A stretch of DNA of 64,000 bases from Siphonodentalium dalli (taxonomy: Eukaryota; Mollusca; Scaphopoda; Gadilida; Siphonodentaliidae). Below are positions 35,519 through 45,824 of this stretch, one piece after another. The position numbers were made by a program, and so were the translations under genes. The stretch is from positions 17,115,739-17,179,738 of the forward strand of contig CP136062.1 in assembly GCA_032622095.1 (NCBI GenBank). The letters are read 5' to 3'. The notes below the pieces were generated by a model. The model had not been told where the DNA came from and did not search any database. It saw nothing but the letters and a program-made list of their open reading frames with translations. Position 1 is the first letter of the stretch. Each line of letters opens with the position of its first letter.

Positions 35519-38500
35519 GTTTCCGGATGATAACTTTAGTTTTGTTTATTTTAACACATGAAATTTTGTGTTTCGAATATCGCTTCGATCCGAATATATT
35601 TTACTGACTTTTTTACTTAAAATTTTCAATATTTGAGGTCTTGTATTGACCTAATATTCTGCAGTATTGACATGATCAGTAGCTTGGACCACGTGCACCG
35701 TTGTCAACACCATCCTGTGTAACGCTTTGTCGGCGAATGTGTAGCACCAAATATTTAAATGCAATTGAGGTGGATATCAGAGTGACAATTTTGTCCCTTA
35801 GCTTTATGTCAAGTTTATTTGCAACTTTATTAGAACGTTTTAGGATATGTATATTTTTGGCCGGGCACACATAGAAAAATAAGTTTATCGCCAACCAATA
35901 TCATTACGCTAGAAGAACCATGAAGTAGATTACATACTATACCGACTCATGTTAGCATATCGCGGAATTCGTAGACACTAAGGCGTAACAAGATTAATGA
36001 CTTGTATGCATGTGGTACGCTAGAAGAACCATGAAGTAAGTTACATAATATACCGACTCATGTTAGCATTCTGAACACGCCAAGTGGAATAACATGATGT
36101 AATATTTGACCAGGAGGTATTACATCGAATGTAACACATTATTATACAGATCTGCATGATGTCGATTCGAATCTCGAATTAAATCTGTATATGTCAATGG
36201 CTAATAGTTATCCAATTTCCACCCGCATATAGGTGAATGTTTTCCGGTATTTTTATCAAACAATGGGTCAGTTTTCTTAGCTCCACAAATGATGACGTCA
36301 AGGTTAGCGTTCGTTGTCAGTCATTTATCCATTCATACGAAATCATCACGTGTGCGCGCCTAGCAGGGCATGTACCTCAATAAGTATAACCCAACTCAGT
36401 ATAGAGTTTGGGATGAAATGTTCGATTATTTTTCCGTTACGTAAAGGGCTGCCATGAGCCATATTGGAGGGTATCCGTGCATTGACAGATACAAGTTAAA
36501 GCATGCTATATTCTCTATATATGAGACGTTCTACGGACTCTGGCTGAAGCTTATTTTATATTTATACGAACCAAATCTTATATGATGTATACCATATTCA
36601 TACACATATGTAGTTAGGGATAGAACCGTGAATCCGCAATTATGTAGACACACCTACTATCCGATAGTTCCATATTTTTTCCACAGTTCCGCTGATTGAA
36701 TTCATACAATGACCGACCAAAGCCGAAAGATTAAAGTGTTAATATTCGGTTCATCCCACGTGAAAAGGCTAGCACCATCACTATACAAACAATCAACCAA
36801 ATGTAGCCATCCGCAGAAAGTTGGATCGGAACCGTTCAAAGAGAACTTCAGAGCAGCATTGGAATTAGATAGTACCAATGTGATAGTTAAGACCTGTGGC
36901 ATTAGTGGTTTAAATTTACACCAAATTAAAGAATCCACAAAGCGTCGAGTTAAAAATTTCCGTGCTGACATTCTGCTTTTAATGTGTGCCGGGAATGACT
37001 TATCACTAAAATCTTCTGGCGACGTCTTTGATGTTAGAGTGGGGTTTATCAATGAACTAACATCGGACACTAAGTCATGTTTGTTACGAGTCTTCCTTCT
37101 GGAAATCCTGGAACGCCAAAAAGTTCGCATGCCGGGACCCGAGAAAGAATACTCAACAAACCCAGAAATAGTGTCCGTGTATAATGATAAAGTACAAGAA
37201 CTGAACTCTCGACTCAGGAGCAGTTTACATGGGGCATCACCCAAAGCATATTATTGGCCGTTACGAAGGCTTTCAAATTTCATACATACGGATATAAATA
37301 AAACTGTTCTAGCTTCTGATAAAGTGCATTTAAATGAACGCGGACAACAACGCCTCCGTCGTAATGTGAAGCAAGCTATCGTCGACGGACTGAATGAATT
37401 CAACTCGGCTTAAGCTGTAAGTCATAACTTTCTCTTGTTTTGATAGATATATAGACATGTCTATTAATATATGTATGCTCCATTTATGTGCACTACAATG
37501 GAACATTGGCACACCATATCGGGTCTGGCATTAGCACCCATTGTAAATATATATATTTACAGGAATTATTGTGAGGTACCGCCTATTTAGTGTGTAAATA
37601 CATGTATCGTGACGAAAACAATGAATGCATATCCCCGCCGATATAGGCTACTTTACAAACAACGGTATACGAACCTGGTGTACTACATCTTAATGAGTAA
37701 CCATGGATTGTACACGGTTGAGTAAGTTTCCATTCTCAGTATTCCGATAACTATATTCTCGTACGCAAATTAGTAACATAACGTGTCCAGGCCTCTATGC
37801 CATGAACTTACTAATGCTACAGGGGTATTTGAGTTAAACCTGGCTAGGGAATTCTGATCCAATGCAAAGTCACAAACTATTCAAAATGGCCGCGTAAATA
37901 ACCGGATAGAGTCAGGTCGGAAAGCGGAAGTGTTCATGTTTACAAAAACTCGCCCGATCATAATTTTGCTCTCGTATATACATGTTAGAAACAGGCAAAG
38001 ATATGCATTCAAACCCAACACGTTCCTATACATAACTGTAAGTTTCGGCCTCCTACGGCGACCTCCATGTTGGGTCTATATGTATGTATATGCTATATTG
38101 TATGGAGTTTATTATCATTATGAATTGAAATTCCTAATTTGTTTGCGGGACCTCTCATAGCAGTCCGTTCCGTGACATGGGCAAATTATATTTACATGAA
38201 GTTACCGCCGCTTTATGCATGCTATTATGCAACCAGGTCCACCTTGTTCGGCGTCCGATATTCGTAACGTTTTCAATGCATGCAAGTGCGCTCTACAACC
38301 TAGAGTCGCCACACACTTTCGAATAGATTTTACTGAAGCATTCACTTCGTACAGGAAGCTTTAAACGACCACTATGGGATAACGAAAAACGATTATTTAT
38401 CCGAAATAATTCAATAACGACATCATAGCTCATTTAAAATTAAGAGTATATATAACAAAGTACAACCATACTTTATATAGCAAAAGACCGCGCGTTTTGT

Positions 38501-39734
38501 TATGTATGCGATCCGGAACTTATTTTATATATGAAACTACTGGGGTAGTTACAGGATAATATAATTACATGAACCTATTCATTCAATATACTTGATAGAG
38601 ACGCCTGGTCTTACATTAAACAAGTCTTAAAGTGGTCTACCGAGAACACATCACGAATATCGTTGGGACCATATGAAAACAATTTATTTGTTGATGGCAC
38701 TGAGTGATCATATTTGGTCCCCCATTAATTGATGTTCGATTTATATTGTTACTCCATTAATTTTCAGCGTATATCACATATATATGTATATATAAGTACT
38801 CACCGTCGATACCGACGTGATGTGACTTATATATACCTATATAGCTACACCTGCAACCAGTAACGAGCAAATTCACTATACCTAATAAGTATAACTGCAT
38901 GTATATGCTCATATATACAGACAGGCACATCAAGCGTACACCCATGCAAGCAACTTTCTAGTGCAACATTTGTAAATTTTAGACAGGGAACTTATGAGGG
39001 CTAGACAAGTAACCATTATACAGCATGTTGATACCATTACCATTATCTTTGCTATCCATTAAATGCGATGCGGCCAGGTTATCTGGTTATGCAACTTAAA
39101 GCCTCCAAGCATTTAATCCTGGTATAGTATACGGTACTCTATATATATTGAAACACAACTGGGTCGCTTATCACGCAATAACGCGTCCGGTACTCGGCGC
39201 ATCATTATATAACATATGCTGGGGACAGCTCAAGTGCATGTTCTTATGGTATAACAGCATGGCCGTACATCTATTACATTAACATATTTAAAGCTAAAAT
39301 GACTGTTTAGTTACGAATTATGCCAATACAAATTTGAATTGATATGGCCTTGTTACCTTTTCGACACTAATCAATCAATCAGTCAGTACTGGGTGAAACC
39401 CGTGTAGAAATATAGGGAACGTTTGTTGTTACTGTATAGTTGTATCTCGTTCAGTTATATTATGTCAGTGTTATACTACATAATCATCTTATTTCCGAGA
39501 GCATCACGATAATCGTGTCATACCCGTGTTCATCTGTAATTACATATATACCACATTGTTGTTGTTGCATTTCGTATATCGATACATATACTAAGACAAA
39601 TAAACGAGAGATTCTGAAATATTCTGAACCATTGTATATCCTGTGTTGTTATTTCGTCGTAGGTCATGAGTTCCTGGGGTCCCTCACCGTATGTAGCCTA
39701 ATTCCCCCTCGAGCTACAAAAGCAAACTACGAAA
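35519..39734 (+). repeat. Right (intact) arm of the giant inverted repeat
   Basis: This is the uninterrupted reference copy of the arm. From the centre outward it holds AT-rich DNA, the SGNH-like ORF at 36709-37413, further AT-rich non-coding DNA, and an outer end with AATAAA (near 39598). It stops exactly where a PBS-like string and the Gypsy gag begin. Confidence 0.93.
36709..37413 (+). CDS. SGNH/GDSL-hydrolase-like protein, right-arm copy
   Basis: A 234-codon open frame, the inverted counterpart of 30266-29562. Motifs are FGSSHVKRL, CAGNDLSL and SDKVHLNERG. Differences from the other copy are His for Tyr beside the candidate nucleophile, Pro for Ser, Gln for Leu, Arg for Ile and Val for Ala. 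Both copies remain open although the arms have diverged by a few percent, which suggests a recent origin, gene conversion or some selection. The TAA stop is followed within a few bases by GTAAGT, a donor-like string. Function beyond the fold is unassigned. Confidence 0.75.
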   Translation: MTDQSRKIKVLIFGSSHVKRLAPSLYKQSTKCSHPQKVGSEPFKENFRAALELDSTNVIVKTCGISGLNLHQIKESTKRRVKNFRADILLLMCAGNDLSLKSSGDVFDVRVGFINELTSDTKSCLLRVFLLEILERQKVRMPGPEKEYSTNPEIVSVYNDKVQELNSRLRSSLHGASPKAYYWPLRRLSNFIHTDINKTVLASDKVHLNERGQQRLRRNVKQAIVDGLNEFNSA

Positions 39735-39735
39735 C

Positions 39736-39750
39736 TGGTGGAGAAAGGGT
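39736..39750 (+). promoter_or_regulatory. Candidate primer-binding site of the LTR retrotransposon
   Basis: TGGTGGAGAAAGGGT starts with TGG, as primer-binding sites complementary to a tRNA 3' CCA end do. It lies about 24 nt before the likely gag ATG and directly after the outer end of the palindrome arm. The base before it is C preceded by GAAA, not the usual CA end of an LTR, so the call is tentative. Confidence 0.4.
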
Positions 39751-39773
39751 CTCAACATCTACAGGAACTTCCA

Positions 39774-39862
39774 TGCCACGAACGGGCCTACAGAAGCCAG
39801 GGGTAATCACCCGTCAAATGCAACAACAACAGCAACAACAACAACGGCAACAACAACAGCAA

Positions 39863-39897
<35 letters not shown>

Positions 39898-40999
39898 ACA
39901 ACAACAACAAATCATGTCTCAAGGTAGAATTCAACCAAGCCTTATAAATTTGTTTCATAAATTTCATGGCAACGTTCTTGGAGAGGTTTGACGAAGTCGC
40001 GAATCTCTCGGATTTCAACGAGAAAGCCAAAGTTTTTCCAGTGCTTCTTGATAACACAGCCAAAGATTGGTTTCGTGGCTTAGACCAACCTACAAAAGCT
40101 GACTACAAATTGCTTCGTGCGAATTTGTGCAATATTTTAAACTAGGACAGACTTGCAGTAGTCGGATGCAATTTCTTAACACAGTGCAGGGAGACGAACA
40201 GCCAGTGCGCGACTTCATTGTGTTCATGAAGTCGAAATCAAACGCTGCCAATATTCTCAATGATGTGGCCATGTCACTTATAATTGATAGATTAAATGAC
40301 CGAATTCGCCAGGTTGTCATCCAGAAAAACCCTAATAATTTAGACGAGCTGACACAGGCAGCTACTTTGGCCGAGTTGTCATTTAAACCAGTCAGTCGAG
40401 AACCTATTGGGTCCAAACTTACTCCTGATATCATGGCATTGGTGGATAAACCTGTGGCAGATAAAACGGCGCATTTATCTTTAAACCCAATCCCAGAGGT
40501 ATGTGCATGTGATGCCAATCGTAGTCACAACACAGACACCCAAACTAGTCAATCGGCTTCACGCAAACAGCACCAGAGTGCTACACAGCAACAAGGCCCA
40601 CGTTGTCAATATAACAACAAACAAACAGATCAGCCACACTATAATGATTCACGTGACTCACACAGAACACCACAATATGACTCACACAAAACATCACACT
40701 ATGACTCACACAATGCACCCCGATATAACTCGCACAGAACACCACAATATGACACACGGGATTCACACAAGGGACCAAGACAGGGCAACCAACAACAACA
40801 TGACGCATGCGCGGCACATGGTCATCATATGCCCAATCAAGCAGGTGGGTTTCCACCTTGCATGTCATGTGGTTTCAATAATCACCGACGAGAGGACTGC
40901 AAATACAGGTATGCTATTTGTGATTTTTGCAAAATTGAAGGACATTTGCGCAAAGTCTGTCGGAAGTACAATCGAGAGGTAAGACAAAATGCACAATAG
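39774..40999 (+). pseudogene. Gag-like ORF with poly-Gln tract and two CCHC knuckles (two frameshifts)
   Basis: The likely start is the ATG at about 39774 (MPRTGLQKPG). A glutamine tract from CAA/CAG repeats spans about 39819-39909. A capsid-like region follows (FLERFDEVANLSDF, DWFRGLDQP) and then MQFLNTVQGDEQPVRDFIVF. A tandem peptide with DSH-TPQY-like repeats (about 40650-40770) precedes two knuckles, CMSCGFNNHRREDC and CDFCKIEGHLRKVC. Frame breaks occur near 39985 and 40130, and it ends with TAG at about 40997. It is a structural, nucleic-acid-packaging protein relic. Confidence 0.85.
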
Positions 41000-42680
41000 G
41001 AATTATCGCCTGCCACTAGGAGGGAGGATCATCCTGTGGAGAGGCCTTACAATAAATCTTATTCTAAACCTCCATTTGTGGCACCAGTTGCCAAAATGTA
41101 TTCAAACTTCATTAAGATTGCACTATTTCAACACAAGTGCAAAGCACTCGTGGACACAGGTGCCTCTATTAGTTATGTATCATCAGTTGTAGTTGATCAG
41201 CTGAATTTGACAGACCTTATAATTCCTTCTGAATTTAGTCATGTCATTAGCATGGCGGGGGACACACATGAGGCTAGAGGTCAACTTCCGGTTGCAATAG
41301 ATGATACACTCTATGACTTTAAATTTCATGTCTTCAATCACTTGCACCATGATGTCATAATTGGATGTGACTTCCTGCAAGCTTACGAAGGACAAATTGA
41401 CTGTTCAAAATCTTGTCTAACACTCAAGGGCACACTCATTACTTTTTGTGATCCACAAGTTGTTTTGGGACTTGGGCGTACAGTCAGCTCAATTAATATA
41501 TTCCCCCTAAGTCGGCTGCTTGTGTACCCATTCAAGTTCAGGGAGTCAAAACGAACAGTACAGTTCTATTTGAGCCATTACCAAGTATTATGGAGAAATT
41601 CAACCTGGCTGGTGGCAAGGTACTACATACAGTAACTGGGTCTAAGGGCCTGTGCCACCTTCTCAATCCCAGTAATAACACTGCTACTATAGCAGAAAAT
41701 CAAGTGGTTGGGAAAGTCATGGCCATTGATCCTAGTTCATTGCAGAATTCTCACACCAGCAAAAACGGTAAGTTTATAAATAATAAGTCTTCAAATGTTA
41801 TTGTTACTGAGACAAATGTTCACAATATTGCAAAAGATATGGGATTTGACTTGTCCAAGTCACTCATGTCAGTCGCAGACAAAGTCAAATTGGTTCAACT
41901 GATTGAACAGAACAGAGATGTCTTTTCTTATGATCTCTCAGAACTAGGCTGCACAGATATGTACTACCACCAAATCGACACTGGAGATTCAGCACCAAAA
42001 ACACAACGCTGGTATCGAACTACGCCTGAGAAAAATGCTGAACAGCTGCGACAAGTAAATGAAATGCTGGAGCATGACATCATCGAACCATCTGATTCAA
42101 TGTGGGCATCACCCGTCGTGTTGGTCCGTAAGGCCGATAACTCCTGGAGGTTTGCAGTCGATTACAGGCACCTTAATTCAGTAACCAAGCCTATCAATTA
42201 TCCGCTGCCAAGATTAGATGATGTTTTTGACACAGTTGGGGAGTCCAAAGCACAGATATTTAGTGTGTTTGACCTATCTAGCGGATTTTGGCAGATCCCT
42301 CTGAAAGAAGAATCTAAACACAGATCAACATTCACAACGCCACATGGAAACTTCATGTTCAAACGTTTAAGTTTCGGATTGATGAACGCGCCAATGAGCT
42401 TCCAGATGGTTATGTCCAAGATTCTTCAAGGGCTCAATTGGAAGAGCACATTAGTCTACGTCGATGACATCATCCTGTTTTATAAATCGGCCCAAAAACA
42501 TCTCTCTGATATCCAGGAAGTATTTGATCGCCTACGAACAGCTAAACTTAAACTGAAGCCATCAAAGTGCCAATTTGCAGTTCCACAGGTAAAATATATA
42601 GGCCATCTAATATCAAAAGATGGGATTGAAGTTAATCCTGAGAAGATAAAAGTGGTCAAGTCATATCCGTGCACGAAGAG
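41000..42680 (+). pseudogene. Pol-like ORF: aspartic protease and reverse transcriptase, truncated
   Basis: The protease shows KALVDTGASISYVS (active-site DTGA) and HHDVIIGCDFLQ. A frameshift lies near 41575. The RT follows with MYYHQIDTGD, WASPVVLVRKADNSWRFAVD, FSVFDLSSGFWQIPL, MFKRLSFGLMNAP and LVYVDDIILF (catalytic YVDD). YIGHLISKDGIEVNPEKI then leads into the truncation. The order protease-RT and the sequence style fit the Gypsy (Metaviridae-like) group. RNase H and integrase are missing. Confidence 0.9.
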
Positions 42681-44277
42681 TGATGTGTGTAAACGATATA
42701 GATCATCGAATTTCAAAATGTGTTCAGATATAAAGAGTGGGTCGGTGTGACTATTATATTTTTTGCTACATATGACTCTCATTGCCCGCTTCTGTAATGT
42801 GGTTATTCTGCCTGTACTTTTCGAATGGCCCCAAATTTGGATTGCATGTAACAAGTGACTGTGAATTAACGAGAAGTACAACGATTTTAGAGATTTAGTT
42901 GTTAATAGATGTTTTACCCTATTCAGACAGCATATGGCCTTGGAAATTTTTGAGCAAATTGTTTCAACGTGTGCTTTAAATTTCAAGTTTTCGTCTATTT
43001 TGACACCAAAAAATTTGACAGAATTCTCCACATTGCGGTTGCCAACTTGTATAAGGTCTTTTCCATTTAATGATATTTTCATTTGATTTGATTTATGTTC
43101 GTTATTAGGGGGTGCATCATTATATATCGGCATTTCTCGATATTTATTTTCAGTTTATTACTGCAACTCCACTGATATACTTTAATAAGTTCGTCATTTG
43201 CTGTACTTTTAAGTCTTTTGATATTGCAATCAGACATATAAAGAGTTGTATCATCTGCGAATGACAGAGTTTTCATTGACGTCGATTTGTGTACGTCATT
43301 TGCGTACAATAAAAACATTATTGGTCCAAGAATTGATCCTTGTGGTACACCACACATTATCGTCCTGTGAGTAGATACATTATTAGCATATTCAACACAT
43401 TGACTTCTCGTTTTCAGGTAGCTCCTAAACCAGTTGAGAGCAATACCACGTATTCCATAAAAGTGCATTATAGGAGTATTTCATGAGAGACGGTATCGAA
43501 TGCCTTTGAGAGGTCTATAAATATGGCTAATGTTGAGTCTCTTGTTGACTTGTCGTTATTTTTAGTTACGTGTTTCAAAAGATGTAACATAGGATGCGTA
43601 GTTGAGTGAGATTTGCGGAAGCCATATTGATGTTCGTACAAAATGTTGAATTTATTTAGAAAAGACACAATTTAGAAAATGAAGGGAGAATACTGATTGG
43701 GCGATAGTTGTTAAACTTTTGGTGGTCACCATTTTTTAAAATAGGTATTACTTTTGCTATTTTCATTTTTGTAGGAAATATTCCTTGTGACAGCGATAGG
43801 TTGTATATGTGATTTAGAGGGGATGCAATTTGGTATATAGATTCTTTTAGAAGTTTGGATGACATCCCATGAGTATCTGTACTCGATTTATTTTTAATTT
43901 TTTCGGCAGTTTCGACTATTTCTTGTTCCGTTGTCTCTGCGATCCACATGTTATTAGCATATTCACCGGTGAGATAGTTTCTGTAATTGGCGATGGAAGA
44001 CAATGCCACTTCATTTGATATAGCAGTGCCAATTCCAGAAAAGAATTCATTGAATTTGTCTGCAATTTTCTTAGGATCGTCGATTACTTCATTTTCGTGT
44101 GTAAAAGATGGTGGCAGTTTTGGCATAGTTCTCGTATTTTTTATTAATCCGCGTAAAATACTCCAAGTCTTTTTAATGTCGCGTTTATTTTGTTCCAACA
44201 AATTCTCATAGTAACTACTTTACATAATCTTTTCACTTTGTTGAATAGTTTGCAATATGCTTTGTACTTTTTTATGT
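42681..44277 (-). pseudogene. LINE ORF2 reverse transcriptase (frameshifted, 3'-truncated)
   Basis: Motifs in order are KKTWSILRGLI, KIAKVIPILKNGDHQKFNNY, EHQYGFRKSHSTTHPML, FIDLSKAFDTVSHEILL, CGVPQGSILGPIMFLLYAND, LSFADDTTLYMS (FADD) and VKFFGVKIDENLKFKAHV. Frame breaks are near 43670, 43468 and 43090. It ends abruptly at about 42681. Confidence 0.87.
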
Positions 44278-44281
44278 TTAA

Positions 44282-44638
44282 CCCTTTACCCAACAGAACG
44301 GTCCTGTGCCAATGCATTCTCTTATATATGCGAGTCGACCATAGGTCGCCTCGCATATATAAGAGAATGCATTGGCTTAACACATATTAAAGAAAAAATG
44401 GTAAAAAGTGTTAAAAAAAAGTTTTTTTTAGGCCAATGCATTCTCTTATATATGCGAGGCGACCTATGGTCGACTCGCATATATAAGAGAATGCATTGGC
44501 ACAGGGCATAACTGTAACTATCACAATGTGCTCAATGAGCCGGTTCCAATGATACCCATATTTCCATGGTTTTATTGAGACAGACCGAAGATAATTTAGG
44601 CTGTTAGGGCGTTTCTGGGCGTTCTGTTGGGTAAAGGG
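44282..44638. mobile_element. 357-bp MITE with TTAA target duplication (piggyBac-like)
   Basis: The flanks are TTAA at 44278-44281 and 44639-44642. The termini are CCCTTTACCCAACAGAACG and its inverse, 19 bp perfect. Inside are two copies of a near-perfect hairpin (about 44309-44375 and 44432-44502) with arms ATGCATTCTCTTATATATGC; the second copy is the exact reverse complement of the first. Removing the element restores the LINE reading across PNELI and IKKYKAY, confirming the boundaries. Confidence 0.92.
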
Positions 44639-44642
44639 TTAA

Positions 44643-45824
44643 TTAACTCATTTGGTTTCTTAAGTTTTTTCTTGAGTAGTTTGCTTTTTGTTTGCGATGA
44701 TTTTAGTAGACCCGTTGTCATCCAAGGCATGTGTTTGGTGTATTTGCTAGTCCTATTTGTTTGAATTGCGGGGAAGGCTGCATTAAAAATATCTAGATAA
44801 ATTTCAAGAAAAGTATTATAAGCTTCGTTCGCACAGCTAATATTCATAACGCAACCGAAATCTGTTGTATTTAGTTGGTCTTTAAATTTCTCTATATTAG
44901 CTCTCGAAAAGTTTCTATGAGTATGAGGAGTAGATATGCGTTTGAGATTTGTGTCCGCCGATTCTAATGCAAATATCGCGAAATGGTCTGATATATCAGT
45001 AACAATAATTCCACTCTGGGTTGTTGACAGGACATTAGTAAAGATGTTATCGATTAGGGTGGCAGTGTATTCGGTTACTCGAGTCGGTTTGGTTATTAGT
45101 GGAATAAAACCTTGACTGAAGACATTTTCTACAAATGTGTTAGTTTTAGAGTGTTGACTGAAATTCAATAAGTCTATATTTGTGTCGCCCATTAGGTAAG
45201 ACTTTTTATTTTCAAAGCTAATTTTCTCCACCAGTACGTCAAATTGTTCGAGGAATTTGTGTTTATATCAGCTAGAGGGGCTGAATTCTGTCTATAAATG
45301 CATCCTACCACGTGTGCGTTTCTAGTATTAGGGTAAACCTCAACAATTATGGATTCGAAAACATGGGGCTCAAAATCTGTTAAGTCCGATCTAATAATGA
45401 AAGGTATGGTATCTTTGATATAGAGGCCAACACCACCACGACCGTCGTCATTTTCGGGGCGCGTCATGAATACTGGGGGATGGTAGATTTCAATATCGTA
45501 ATTTATGTGATCATGAATTTTAAAGATTTCTGAGAATCCAACTACATCACAGCTGTTCCCCTTTTCTTGACTACATGAAATAAGATGGCAAACTGAATCA
45601 TAATTTGCCGTGAGACTGCGTACATTAAGGTGCATTACTGAGAGGGAAGTTGCCACATCGGAGGGACATTGTTGTTGGTCGGTGGTAAGATAGCGACATG
45701 TATTTTTCTGGAAAGCGAAAGGGGACTCCATTTCGTCAAAGTCATCGGTTGCATTTGACAGCTGAACAAAGTCATACACATCATTCTCCTGCAATTCATT
45801 TAAACTTATTCTACTACTAGCCAT
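44643..45824 (-). pseudogene. LINE ORF2 endonuclease domain (one frameshift)
   Basis: It starts MASSRISLNELQEN at 45824 and shows LSVMHLNVRSLTANYD, VVGFSEIFKIHDHINYD (the Glu is present), GGVGLYIKD, SYLMGDTNIDLLNF and IVTDISDHFAIFAL, the classical EEP motifs. A frameshift occurs near 45260. The frame runs into the MITE at 44638 and continues beyond it in IKKYKAYCKLFNKVKRL (about 44275). Confidence 0.85.

Larger units (their letters stand above)
19094..39734. repeat. Giant inverted repeat (palindrome), 4.2-kb arms, left arm interrupted four times
   Basis: The right arm, 35519-39734 (4216 bp), reads inverted along the left side in five blocks: 19094-19372, 25606-26281, about 28191-30778, 33299-33762 and 35259-35477, summing to about 4.2 kb. 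The spacer is 41 bp. Identity looks like about 97% by eye. The outer ends are TTTCGTAGTTT and its inverse. The insertions in the left arm show that the two arms have been separate long enough to acquire different elements, so this is not a simple read-chimera artefact. Each arm carries one SGNH-like ORF. It could be a foldback transposon, a very long TIR pair, or two head-to-head long LTRs. Confidence 0.93.
39735..42680 (+). mobile_element. Gypsy-type LTR retrotransposon internal region, truncated
   Basis: It contains a gag-like region (39774-40999), aspartic protease (about 41090-41460) and reverse transcriptase (about 41590-42680). RNase H, integrase and a 3' LTR are absent. At about 42680, within a KVVKSYPCTK-like segment, the sequence changes to the 3'-truncated end of a minus-strand LINE. 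There are several frameshifts. It is an element relic, described only. Confidence 0.9.
42681..45824 (-). mobile_element. Jockey/CR1-like LINE, truncated at its 3' end
   Basis: Minus strand: endonuclease (45824-44645), then RT (about 44200-42681), with a TTAA-flanked MITE nested at 44282-44638. The 3' part of ORF2 stops at FDDLYRLHTSLF, where it meets the Gypsy RT. There is no 3' UTR or tail, which is unlike a normal target-primed insertion and points to a deletion or recombination junction. Confidence 0.85.

Noticed and set aside
36702-37244. 180-codon minus-strand frame, and its mirror at 29731-30219
   Set aside because: It is antisense to the SGNH-like ORF; the sense frame carries the ordered motifs.
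19094-39734. Palindrome as a pure assembly or read-chimera artefact
   Set aside because: The arms differ by scattered substitutions and the left arm holds four insertions with target duplications that the right arm lacks; an artefact would copy them. Raw reads should still be checked.
39440-39991. 183-codon frame as one protein
   Set aside because: It fuses palindrome-arm sequence to the gag N-terminus across the arm edge; the gag start is the later ATG at about 39774.
39788-40063. Leucine-rich minus-strand frame as a membrane protein
   Set aside because: The leucine run is the antisense of the CAA/CAG glutamine tract in gag.
40581-40868. Minus-strand His/Val-rich repeat frame
   Set aside because: It is the antisense of the DSH-type repeat region of gag.
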